This document shows positions 9,799 through 17,958 of a stretch of 64,000 bases of DNA, piece after piece (within the stretch, counting starts at the first letter, position 1; the number at the start of each line of letters is the position of its first letter). The stretch spans positions 1 to 64,000 of the forward strand of contig JAUNSR010000011.1 in assembly GCA_030539115.1 (NCBI GenBank), read 5' to 3'. The stretch comes from Bacteroidales bacterium. GTDB taxonomy: Bacteria; Bacteroidota; Bacteroidia; Bacteroidales; JAUNSR01. The notes under the pieces were generated by a model. The model worked only from the letters and a program-made list of their open reading frames with translations. It was not told the DNA's origin and did not search any database. A program made the position numbers and the translations under genes.

Positions 9799-11070
9799 TT
9801 ATTTGGCAAGCCAAAGTTCCGGATTCAACTTTGTCGTGCCGTTCCATATTTGAAACTGCATTTTAGTGATATTATTGTTTTGAGAGTCGGAGAATATTTT
9901 ACCAATGCTTTGTTTTGTCTTTACATTGTCGCCAGATTTAACATATACCTCGCTAAGATTTCCATATACAGAGAAATATTTTCCATGACGAACAATTACA
10001 AAAGTGTTGTTGCCCGGAGCAAGAAAAACTTTTGTGACCACACCGTCAAAAACAGCTCTTGCCTGTGCGCCGGGTTTAGTTTGAAGTTCAATCCAGCTGT
10101 AGTTTGTTTCCACAAGTTTAAGTTGAGGATGTTTTTGTGGACCAAAACGACCGGTAATAACATAGGAACCATTGACAGGAAATGGTAGTTTACCTTTATT
10201 TTTCTCAAAACTTCCTGAAAGAGTCGGGTCGACATTTATAGGAGTATCTTTTCTTGCCTCATTTGTGGTATCGCTTTTTTTGTTTGATGATGAGGCGTTG
10301 GCTTTTTCAGATGCTTCTGCCTCAGCCAATGCTTTTCTTGCCTCCTCTTCTATCAGAATTTCAATTTTTCTTTCAATTTTTCTTGACTCAGCCTGCTGCT
10401 GTTTCAATTCAGATTGAAGAGACCGTTGTCTTTTCTGAAGACTGCTTACAAGAAGCTTTTGTTCATTCTCTTTTTCACGAAGCTTTTCAGTCTCGTTTTT
10501 TCTATCCTCAAGAAGAGAGCTTTTCTCCTCTTTCTTTTGTTCGAGGAATGTTATTTTATCAGAAAGCTCCTGCTGCTTGTTAACAATCTCTTTTACCTGA
10601 GTCTTTCTCCATCCTGAATATTCCTGCAGATATCTCATCCTTCTATAAGACTGAGCCAACGATTCAGCAGAGAAAACAAACATTATCTCGTCAATGCCGG
10701 AGCGTTTGCTGTAAATTTTTCTCATGGCTTGACCGTATTTGATTTTTTTCTCTCCTATATTTTTTTCAAGCACGGAGATCTCTTTTGTAGTCTTGTTTTG
10801 TTCTTTTTCAATTTCAATTATTTCTGCATTTAGAGTGTTGATAAGTTGACGACGGTTTGTGACCTCTTTTGAAAGCAGGTTCAACTCGTTGAGAGAACTT
10901 AATGCACTCTGGTTAGTATTGCTCAACATTCGCGATGTTTCTTCAATAATCTCCTGAGTTGCTTGTTTAAGTCGCTCCAATTCACTTCTCTTTTTTGAAT
11001 TCTGAGCATAAAGTGAAGATATCGATATTAAAAAGCAGAATAATATAGCATTGAAAAGTTTCATAAGCAA
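9799..11070 (-). CDS. EnvC-like murein hydrolase activator (degenerate M23 domain)
   Basis: Secreted protein with a signal peptide (residues 1-22, ending SLYAQ), a long coiled coil (about 25-260, rich in E, K, Q) and a C-terminal LytM/M23 domain (about 300-423). This is the architecture of EnvC/NlpD activators of cell-division amidases. The zinc ligands of active M23 peptidases are mostly lost: the GRFGPQKHP histidine remains, but the later positions read NYSWIEL, VYGNL and MQFQIW instead of GIDI, YAHL and LHFEI. It is therefore probably non-catalytic, as expected for an activator. It acts in the periplasm at the septum. Five bases separate it from the DUF4292 gene. Confidence 0.87.
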   Translation of the reverse strand: MLMKLFNAILFCFLISISSLYAQNSKKRSELERLKQATQEIIEETSRMLSNTNQSALSSLNELNLLSKEVTNRRQLINTLNAEIIEIEKEQNKTTKEISVLEKNIGEKKIKYGQAMRKIYSKRSGIDEIMFVFSAESLAQSYRRMRYLQEYSGWRKTQVKEIVNKQQELSDKITFLEQKKEEKSSLLEDRKNETEKLREKENEQKLLVSSLQKRQRSLQSELKQQQAESRKIERKIEILIEEEARKALAEAEASEKANASSSNKKSDTTNEARKDTPINVDPTLSGSFEKNKGKLPFPVNGSYVITGRFGPQKHPQLKLVETNYSWIELQTKPGAQARAVFDGVVTKVFLAPGNNTFVIVRHGKYFSVYGNLSEVYVKSGDNVKTKQSIGKIFSDSQNNNITKMQFQIWNGTTKLNPELWLAK

Positions 11071-11075
11071 TGTGA

Positions 11076-11900
11076 TTATTTTGTCAGACTTTTGAAAATG
11101 TCTGCAAAATCAATTTTTTTATAAGAAGAGGGAATGTTGAAATTAAGATTAATATTATTGTCAAGCTCAATCTTGGAATAACCTATAACGATGTCGCATT
11201 TATTTTTTTTGTCTGAATAATTGATTTCTGATTTATAGGGGAAATATATTCCGTTGAAAGGCTGAAACTGAGAATATTTCCAATCAAGATTATTTTCACC
11301 TTTGTTTGTGCTGACACTGGTGCGTGTCAGTTCATTATCTCTGTTAAGAGCAAAGTCAAGATTAAATAGTTTCTGATTTTTTACTTTGCCAAAAACCTGA
11401 CCGTCAGACTCAGTCCGCCAAGAGAATGATGAAAAATCTTTTTCTGAAAGCTGTTCTTTGCCGGGGATAAAGATGTTGTTTAAAAGAAGCGATTGAATAG
11501 TCTCAAATCGTATATCAACGGGAAGAGCCTCTCTATATTCGCTGATGGATTCAACAAGATATCTTTTGTTTATACGGTCAACAATCTTTATCGAATCATT
11601 TGAAATCTCAATTTTTGCAAGCTCTATCCCGAAAATAGGGGCGATAGATATTTGCAGCTTTTCATTTCTGATGATTTTAATAGTTCCTGAAACGCTCTGA
11701 GAGGTTGAACCGGCATTTAGCTTGATATTAATCTTTGACTGAAGAGTGTTAAAATCAAGCGTATTGGAGATCACAGATGAGAAACGGAGTTTTTCATCGG
11801 CTGAAACTTCACTTTTTACCAACTCAGACTTCTTTTTACAAGAAGAGAAGGTTATAAAACATGATATAATAATAAAAAGATAAATATTTATTTTTTTCAT
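11076..11900 (-). CDS. DUF4292 lipoprotein
   Basis: A 274-residue lipoprotein with a lipobox ending FSSC at about residue 20, followed by KKK. The body reads like the DUF4292 family found across Bacteroidetes: IAPIFGIELAKIEI, then KRYLVESISEY, then a C-terminal beta-rich region ending near FNIPSSYKKIDF. The fold is thought to be LolA/LolB-like, but the function is not established. In many Bacteroidetes this gene sits between a TPR lipoprotein and an EnvC-like gene, exactly as here, which suggests a role in envelope assembly. A 191-base spacer separates it from the TPR gene. Confidence 0.82.
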   Translation of the reverse strand: MKKINIYLFIIISCFITFSSCKKKSELVKSEVSADEKLRFSSVISNTLDFNTLQSKINIKLNAGSTSQSVSGTIKIIRNEKLQISIAPIFGIELAKIEISNDSIKIVDRINKRYLVESISEYREALPVDIRFETIQSLLLNNIFIPGKEQLSEKDFSSFSWRTESDGQVFGKVKNQKLFNLDFALNRDNELTRTSVSTNKGENNLDWKYSQFQPFNGIYFPYKSEINYSDKKNKCDIVIGYSKIELDNNINLNFNIPSSYKKIDFADIFKSLTK

Positions 11901-12091
11901 CTGTAAATTATTTGGTTTGATATTTAGATCGACCGGAAAAAATTAATGAAATGATTTTTATAAGAAAAATCTTATCACATTAATAAGCTGTCAATCAGAA
12001 TATGTTTTAACTTATCGAGATAATTTCAATCAAAATTGAACAGCGGTTTTGAAATATATTCAAAACAAGGAGAGTAGTCCTAACAAATTAG

Positions 12092-13843
12092 CTATTCAAC
12101 ATTGGTATCTTCGATATATTTCTTAGTCTCAATCTTCTTTTTAAGAATAGGAGTGTCTTTTCCAAGCTCAACAGCCTTTTTCCACTGAACAACAGCGCCC
12201 TCTATATCTTCAAGAGCAAAAAGAATGTCGCCATAATGGTCGTAAAGCTCGGCGCTTTTATTTCCGTCCTTGCTTAAAGCTATCTGAATATAGAACTTTG
12301 CAAAAGTATAGTCACCCTGTTGAAAGAAAATCCAGGCGTAAGAATCAAGATAAGTGGGATTGTTCGGTTCAAGTTCGATAACTTTTGCGCACATTCTCTC
12401 GGCTTTTTTCAAATCCTTCTTCTCGACGGAAAGAAAATAGCTGTAGTTGTTAAGAACGACAATATTTTTTTCGTTGTATTTGAGAGCTTCGTCATAAGCC
12501 TGATAGGCTTTTTCCTGCTCTTTCATTTTAAAATATGTATCGCCCTTTTGCCCCCAAAGGTCTGAAATCATAGAAACATTCTTTGCATCCATAACTTTCA
12601 AGCCATTGTCATAGGCTTGAATACCCTCTTTATATTTCCCATCCATAGTGTAGCCAAGACCGGTATATAGATAAAACTCGCCCATTTCAGGGAAATATCT
12701 CAAAGCCCGAGTGCCTGTCTGGACAACGCCATCCCAGTTTTCCTTTTTAAGGTCAATGCCAAGAAGTTGAAGCCAAAGACGTTTGTCATTTGGATTTAAA
12801 TCAACAGCAAAACCGAGCTGTTCATGAGCATCTTCATAGCGGTCTGTTGCAATTAGAAGCTCAGCATAGAGAGAATGTATTTCACTTTCCTGAGGATGCT
12901 GCTCCATAATTACAGTAAAAAGGGAGTCAGCCGAGCTTACGGATTCCTTTTTCTGAAGAAGAGTGGAGAGATATCCTGTAAGGATTTTGATTTTTGTGTC
13001 AACATCAAGCTTAGTGTTGACAAGAGCCTCCTTTACCAATTTGTTTGACTCGGGAATATCGCCGATCTTATTGAAATAGTTTGACTGAGCAACTAAAAGG
13101 TAAACATTGTCAGGCTCATATTCTTTTGCCTTTTCGTATGCAATCTTAGCCTCTGGAAGAAGCCCCTTTTCAAGATAAAGATCCCCTAAGAGAATCTTAT
13201 ACTGCATATTTGTTGGATATGTAAGAATAAGCTTGTTAATCTCATTGAAAGCTTTGTCGGTTTCATTGACAGAATTATAGAGCTTGAATTTTTCCATAAT
13301 AATCTGCTCGAAGACACCCTCGTTTTCTTCCAATTTATCAAAAGCCTTTATTGCATCGAGAGGCTTGCCAAGAGCGGAATAAACCTCTGCAAGAGAGTAG
13401 TTTATTTCAGCTTTGTTGGGATAGATGGTGGAAAGCTTTTCATAAACCTTGGTAGCCTGTTCATTCATATTAAGGTTTGTCAAAAGATGACCCTCCATCA
13501 TGCCATACCAATAGTTGTTAGGATCTAACCGGGTGGCAGCTTGAAGATGTTCAAGGGCAATCATTGGCCGACCAAGCTGTAAGTAATAGTTGGAAAGCTC
13601 ATATCTTGCAGCTGTGTTGGTTGTGTCGATTTCAACAGCCTTTTTCATTAAATCGAAAGCACAGTCATATTCCTGCAGGTTCTTTTTTCTTATTGATTCA
13701 AGGAAAAAATAATTAAATTTCCTCTCTTCTGTTTGTGAAATAGATGGAACAGACCTATTTGCTTTAATGCTTTTGTTGGAAGTTGAACAAGCATTAAAAC
13801 AAACTAAAGGCAATAATATAATACACCAGCGAAAAAGCTTCAT
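12092..13843 (-). CDS. tetratricopeptide-repeat lipoprotein
   Basis: A 583-residue lipoprotein: the signal peptide ends in a lipobox with Cys19 (CFNACS). The rest is TPR repeats from about residue 45 to the C-terminus, seen as recurring A-x-Y-E-x-A and LDPNN/LEPNN segments (for example ATRLDPNNYWYG, AYEKAKEYEPDN, VIELEPNNPTYLDSYAW, AVVQWKKAVELG). TPR arrays mediate protein-protein interaction. It lies between dut and the DUF4292 gene in the conserved Bacteroidetes order and is probably an outer-membrane-anchored scaffold. No enzymatic domain is visible. Confidence 0.85.
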   Translation of the reverse strand: MKLFRWCIILLPLVCFNACSTSNKSIKANRSVPSISQTEERKFNYFFLESIRKKNLQEYDCAFDLMKKAVEIDTTNTAARYELSNYYLQLGRPMIALEHLQAATRLDPNNYWYGMMEGHLLTNLNMNEQATKVYEKLSTIYPNKAEINYSLAEVYSALGKPLDAIKAFDKLEENEGVFEQIIMEKFKLYNSVNETDKAFNEINKLILTYPTNMQYKILLGDLYLEKGLLPEAKIAYEKAKEYEPDNVYLLVAQSNYFNKIGDIPESNKLVKEALVNTKLDVDTKIKILTGYLSTLLQKKESVSSADSLFTVIMEQHPQESEIHSLYAELLIATDRYEDAHEQLGFAVDLNPNDKRLWLQLLGIDLKKENWDGVVQTGTRALRYFPEMGEFYLYTGLGYTMDGKYKEGIQAYDNGLKVMDAKNVSMISDLWGQKGDTYFKMKEQEKAYQAYDEALKYNEKNIVVLNNYSYFLSVEKKDLKKAERMCAKVIELEPNNPTYLDSYAWIFFQQGDYTFAKFYIQIALSKDGNKSAELYDHYGDILFALEDIEGAVVQWKKAVELGKDTPILKKKIETKKYIEDTNVE

Positions 13844-13939
13844 TTGACTTGATAAAAAATGATTGTGTGATATTGATTAAAATCTGCAAGAGAATTTATG
13901 GAGATTAAATAAGGCGTTTTTTCAAACACCTTGTCAAAT

Positions 13940-14371
13940 CTATTTGCCTGTATGACCGAATCCGCCCTCTCCGCGTTGAGAATCTTCAAGAGAATCAGTT
14001 TGCTGCCAACTAACCTGAGTGTAAGGAGCAATAACCATTTGACAAACTCTTTCTCCGTCATTTATTATGAACGGCTCATTTGACAAATTGATAAGAATAA
14101 CCTTTATCTCACCTCTATAATCGGCATCGATTGTTCCAGGAGTGTTCAATACAGTCAAACCGTATTTGAAAGCCAACCCGCTTCTCGGTCTAATTTGAGC
14201 TTCATAGCCCTCAGGCAGTTGAATGAATAATCCTGTCGGTACAAGCACTCTTTCCAATGGATTAAGTATGATAGGTCTGTCAATGTTTGCTCTTAAATCC
14301 ATTCCTGCTGACAATGGAGTTGCATATTCCGGAAGTGTATGTTTTGATTTGTTTATAATCTTTACATTCAT
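13940..14371 (-). CDS. dut: dUTP diphosphatase
   Basis: Hydrolyses dUTP to dUMP and pyrophosphate, which keeps uracil out of DNA and feeds thymidylate synthesis. All five trimeric dUTPase motifs are present: AGMDL (22-26), a motif-2 region around [20 protein letters not shown] (61-68), IDADYRG (81-87, with the catalytic Asp) and the Gly-rich C-terminal arm [10 protein letters not shown] (133-142). The length of 143 residues is normal. It is the first gene of a minus-strand run that continues through the TPR, DUF4292 and EnvC-like genes and possibly into the polysaccharide block. Confidence 0.97.
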   Translation of the reverse strand: MNVKIINKSKHTLPEYATPLSAGMDLRANIDRPIILNPLERVLVPTGLFIQLPEGYEAQIRPRSGLAFKYGLTVLNTPGTIDADYRGEIKVILINLSNEPFIINDGERVCQMVIAPYTQVSWQQTDSLEDSQRGEGGFGHTGK

Positions 14372-14834
14372 AGTTTGTATATTGATTAAAAAAGTTTGTC
14401 ATTTGAAATGAAGAAACAATAAAAGCAAATAATAAGCATGATTAAAACCGAAGTTTAATGCTTTACGGCTAATAATATATTATTAAAAACAATAAAAGCC
14501 TGCTTGTTTGCCTTGCGAAAATAACTAAAACCATCGAAAAGGAGCTTATCTTTTAGCTATTTATAATTTTCAATTCCTAATTTCGCTATTTTTACTAAAT
14601 ATATATGAACAGAGGTGGAAACATAACTTTGATTAACATTTAAATGATTGATTATAAAATTATATTCACTCATTAAAACAATTAAATTTTAGTCATTAAA
14701 GTAAATATCATTTAATGAGTTGATATTTAGCTTATTTTGTGATAATTATTTGTTCTTGAAAATAAATGCATGTCATATTAAATTGAAAAGAACTTCGATT
14801 TTTAACCTCTTTATGGCGATAAAAAATTAAATCT
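14372..14834. other. divergent intergenic region between dut and dgt
   Basis: No gene seen. The 463 bases separate two divergently transcribed nucleotide-metabolism genes and must hold both promoters. They contain a 16-bp perfect palindrome TAATAATATATTATTA (14470-14485). They also contain a 10-bp inverted repeat, ACTCATTAAA (14668-14677) and TTTAATGAGT (14711-14720), with an extra CATTAAA copy at 14694 between the arms. These could be regulator sites or chance features of AT-rich DNA. Confidence 0.45.
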
Positions 14835-16211
14835 ATGGATAACGAATCTAAAAAGGATGATAGATCCCTGAATCCCGTTAAAATGGAATGGGATAGGCTG
14901 CTTACAACAAAACGGTTTGGTCAGGAGAAATATCATGACCAAAGGCAACATGCACGTTCTGATTTTCAAAGAGATTACGACAGGCTGATATTTTCTTCAC
15001 CTTTTAGAAGACTTCAAAATAAGACTCAGGTATTTCCTTTGCCTGGCAGTATATTTGTTCATAATCGACTGACACACAGTCTTGAGGTCTCTTGCGTCGG
15101 GCGTTCATTGGGAAACAATGTCTCAAATGCCTTGTCTGAAAAGTATAAAGATTCACCATGTTATAATAAACTTCAGGAGATTGGTGCAGTTGTTGCAGCA
15201 GCCTGCTTAGCTCATGATTTAGGAAATCCTCCTTTCGGACATTCCGGAGAAAAAGCCATAGCAACATATTTTTCTGAAGGGCGTGGGCAGTCTTTACGAG
15301 AGTATATGTCTAAACAGGAATGGGAAGATTTAGTACATTTTGAGGGAAATGCAAATGCTTTTCGGTTATTAACCCATCAATTTAATGGAAGAAGAGAGGG
15401 CGGATTTGCCCTTACCTATTCTACCCTGGCATCTATTGTTAAATATCCATACATTTCTACCGCTGCATCAAAGAAAGGAAAGCTTGGGTTCTTTTCAAAC
15501 GAATGTGAGTCATTCAAAAAGATTGCAGATGACCTTGGAATAATAAAAAAAGATGACAATGGGACGGTTTTTGCCAGACATCCATTGGTTTTCCTTGTCG
15601 AGGCGGCAGATGATATTTGTTATCAGATAATGGATATCGAGGATGCCCACAAGCTTAAGCTTCTTACCACAGAGGAGACCAAGGATCTTTTTCTTCAATA
15701 TTTTGATGACAAAAGAAAGAAGAGCATCTATAAAACACTCGAAATCGTTGATGATGTTAACGAGCAGATTGCTTATCTTCGCTCCTGTGTTATTGGTGGA
15801 TTGGTGGAGGAATGTTCAAAATGCTTTGTAGATAATGAAGAAGATATCCTGCAGGGTACATTTCACACTACTTTGATTTCTCAAATATCTGATATTCCCC
15901 GCAAAGCCTATGAAAATTGTACGGATTTTGCCTATAAAAGACTTTATCGCTCCTCAGATGTTGTAGATATAGAGCTTGCCGGTCATCAAATTATCTCCAT
16001 TCTTTTGGATAAGATGATTTATGCTGTTGAAAATCCTGCTAAATCTTATTCAATGCTTCTTTTGGATAGAATTCCAAAGCAATATGAAACAAAAGCAGAG
16101 ACTAAATACGAGAGAATCATGGCTGTGCTTGATTATATATCGGGTATGACTGATGTTTATGCACTTGATTTGTACCGTAAAATTTACGGCATGAGTTTAC
16201 CATCTTTATAA
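14835..16211 (+). CDS. dgt: deoxyguanosinetriphosphate triphosphohydrolase-like protein
   Basis: HD-domain enzyme that removes triphosphate from dNTPs (dGTP in the E. coli enzyme) and so adjusts the dNTP pool. The signature metal ligands are present: His81 in HNRLTHSLEV and the HD pair His127-Asp128 in CLAHDLGNPPFGHSGE. The N-terminal FQRDYDRLIFSSPFRRLQNKTQV segment is diagnostic of the dGTPase family (written in full it is the stretch near residues 45-66). At 458 residues it is of normal length. It is divergent from dut, an interesting pairing of two enzymes that degrade nucleotides. It is followed 18 bases later by the TPM-domain gene, so the two may be co-transcribed. Confidence 0.93.
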   Translation: MDNESKKDDRSLNPVKMEWDRLLTTKRFGQEKYHDQRQHARSDFQRDYDRLIFSSPFRRLQNKTQVFPLPGSIFVHNRLTHSLEVSCVGRSLGNNVSNALSEKYKDSPCYNKLQEIGAVVAAACLAHDLGNPPFGHSGEKAIATYFSEGRGQSLREYMSKQEWEDLVHFEGNANAFRLLTHQFNGRREGGFALTYSTLASIVKYPYISTAASKKGKLGFFSNECESFKKIADDLGIIKKDDNGTVFARHPLVFLVEAADDICYQIMDIEDAHKLKLLTTEETKDLFLQYFDDKRKKSIYKTLEIVDDVNEQIAYLRSCVIGGLVEECSKCFVDNEEDILQGTFHTTLISQISDIPRKAYENCTDFAYKRLYRSSDVVDIELAGHQIISILLDKMIYAVENPAKSYSMLLLDRIPKQYETKAETKYERIMAVLDYISGMTDVYALDLYRKIYGMSLPSL

Positions 16212-16229
16212 ATTTTTTATTTCTTTGAT

Positions 16230-17483
16230 ATGAATAATAAGCTTAGGCATTACTTTTTTTTATTTTCCCTTTTTACTTTCTCTTTGGTTTTTGGACAATC
16301 ATATTCTGTTGATAATGTCCCAAACGTCCAACTGAAAAATTCAAGGGAGTTCGTTTCTAATCCTGATAATATAATATCATCTCAAGCGGTTGACTCATTA
16401 AATGCAATGCTTTATAATTTAAGGACAGAAAGCAGTGCAGAGTTTGCGGTTGTTTTGCTGAATTCTATAGGAAACGAAAATCCGAAAACGTTTGCTGTTG
16501 AGCTCTTTAAAAAATGGGGCTTGGGGAAAAAGGACAAGGATAATGGACTTCTTCTTCTATTTGTAAACGATCAGCGAAAGGCTGTTACTGAGGTAGGCTA
16601 TGGACTCGAAGGTGTACTTCCTGACGCTATAAATAAAAGATTGATGATGAAATATATGTTTCCTTATTTTAAAGAGGATAATTATAATGAGGGAATGATT
16701 AAAGGGGTTGAGGCTTTTATCAAAGTTATGACCACTCCTGAAGCTCTTGCTGAAATAAAGAGTGAAATTGCAAATGACAATAAAAATGATGAAATCAATT
16801 GGAATATACTTATCTTTTGGTATCTGCTGATTTCCCTCATTGTTGCCTCTTTTATTGTCAGCTCTATACTTTCATCACTTAAACATTCTTTTAATAACCA
16901 GAGTTATACAAAATATAAAGCAATAATTGGGTATAAGGTGCCATTGACTTTCGCAATGATTCTTTTTCCTCTTACAATCATACCTGTCTATTTGTGGCTT
17001 AAACGCAGGCTTTATAAATTAAGAAACGGCAAACAGATTTGTGATGTCTGTCAGCATTCAATGAGAAAATTATCCGAAAGAGAGGAAGATGAATATTTGT
17101 CGGAGGCTGAGCAGACTGAGGAGAGAATTAATTCTGTTGATTATGATGTCTGGCTTTGTGATACTTGTAAGCATACAAGAATAATTCCTTATGAAACACA
17201 ATATACAAAATACAGCGAATGTCCTATCTGTCACAGTAAAGCATACTCTTTAGAGAGTGATAACATTTTGGTTGAGCCTACTCCTTTTAGTAAAGGCACA
17301 GGGCAAAAAAGTTATTACTGTCAGCATTGTCACAATAGAAATAAAATAAAATATATTATTCCTATGATAATTGTTGCGGGAGGCATAGGAAAAGGCGGAG
17401 GCTTTGGAGGCGGAGGCGGATTCTCAGGAGGCGGCTTCGGAGGAGGAAGAAGCGGAGGCGGTGGTGCATCAATCGGATGGTGA
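16230..17483 (+). CDS. TPM-domain membrane protein with Gly-rich tail
   Basis: The N-terminal signal peptide (1-23, ending FGQ) is followed by a TPM domain (about 40-170) recognisable by FAVVLLNSIG, FAVELFKKWGLGKKDKDNG and the GYGLEGVLPDA motif. Two hydrophobic segments follow (about 190-215 and 240-262). Next is a cysteine-rich region with at least four CxxC knuckles (CDVC, CDTC, CPIC, CQHC), probably a zinc ribbon. The protein ends in a GGGFGGGGGFSGGGFGGG-type tail. TPM proteins ending in Gly-rich tails (YgcG type) are widespread; a plant relative acts in photosystem II repair, but the bacterial role is unknown. The protein is probably membrane-anchored. The start 18 bases after dgt suggests an operon. 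Confidence 0.85.
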   Translation: MNNKLRHYFFLFSLFTFSLVFGQSYSVDNVPNVQLKNSREFVSNPDNIISSQAVDSLNAMLYNLRTESSAEFAVVLLNSIGNENPKTFAVELFKKWGLGKKDKDNGLLLLFVNDQRKAVTEVGYGLEGVLPDAINKRLMMKYMFPYFKEDNYNEGMIKGVEAFIKVMTTPEALAEIKSEIANDNKNDEINWNILIFWYLLISLIVASFIVSSILSSLKHSFNNQSYTKYKAIIGYKVPLTFAMILFPLTIIPVYLWLKRRLYKLRNGKQICDVCQHSMRKLSEREEDEYLSEAEQTEERINSVDYDVWLCDTCKHTRIIPYETQYTKYSECPICHSKAYSLESDNILVEPTPFSKGTGQKSYYCQHCHNRNKIKYIIPMIIVAGGIGKGGGFGGGGGFSGGGFGGGRSGGGGASIGW

Positions 17484-17703
17484 TAATGAATGGCTTCTTT
17501 TAATTCCTCTTTGACTGAATGCGCGCTTTCTGCATATTCTTTATCTGAATGTAAGCTCAAGAATAGATAATGAACAAGCAAGTTTAAGATCACATTTGAT
17601 TGTTTATCCGGACGTAAGCTCAAGAAAAGATAAATGACAAGCAAGTTGAAGATTTCATTTGATCGTTTATCGGAATGTAGGCTTGAAAATAAATATTGTA
17701 AAT
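17484..17703. repeat. 63-bp tandem direct repeat, about 2.5 copies
   Basis: After the TPM gene, a unit containing GTAAGCTCAAGAA, AGATAA, ACAAGCAAGTT and CATTTGAT-GTTTATC is repeated with a period of exactly 63 bases. The GTAAGCTC (or GTAGGCTT) mark falls at 17551, 17614 and 17677. The two full copies are about 80-85% identical by eye and the third is partial. The minus strand stays open through the repeat and would read a 21-residue repeated peptide, but this looks incidental. The last copy abuts the terminator at 17704. Confidence 0.8.
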
Positions 17704-17745
17704 AAAAGGGCTGAGGAATGTCTTATTCTTCAGCCCTTTTACTAT
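17704..17745 (+). terminator. terminator after dgt-TPM operon
   Basis: A 16-bp stem (AAAAGGGCTGAGGAAT, 17704-17719, and ATTCTTCAGCCCTTTT, 17725-17740, with one G-U pair) carries a five-base loop. T-rich sequence follows. The 213 bases from here to the hybrid regulator gene hold no recognised feature beyond AT-rich leader. Confidence 0.88.
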
Positions 17746-17958
17746 TTTTATATTTACTATTCAGATGTTAAAAGTGTAATTGGTTGAGAAACTGTTTTTT
17801 ATAACTAAATTTATTTTTAATCAAAAACCATGAAATAATTATTTAATACCATTTTCTCGATTTATTTTTGAAAATTAAAAGAGATAAAGTCATGTTTTCA
17901 TGACAATTACGACTAATTAACAGCCTCTATATCCTTTTATCTGTAACTCTTTTATGAT

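Noticed and set aside
9616-10188. Plus-strand open frame of 190 codons across the FdtA-like and EnvC-like genes
   Set aside because: It lies opposite two well-supported genes and has no recognisable motif.
17330-17644. Minus-strand open frame of 104 codons through the Gly-rich tail and 63-bp repeat
   Set aside because: It is the complement of the glycine-rich codons (giving prolines) plus the repeat, lacks any recognisable domain and overlaps the well-supported TPM gene.
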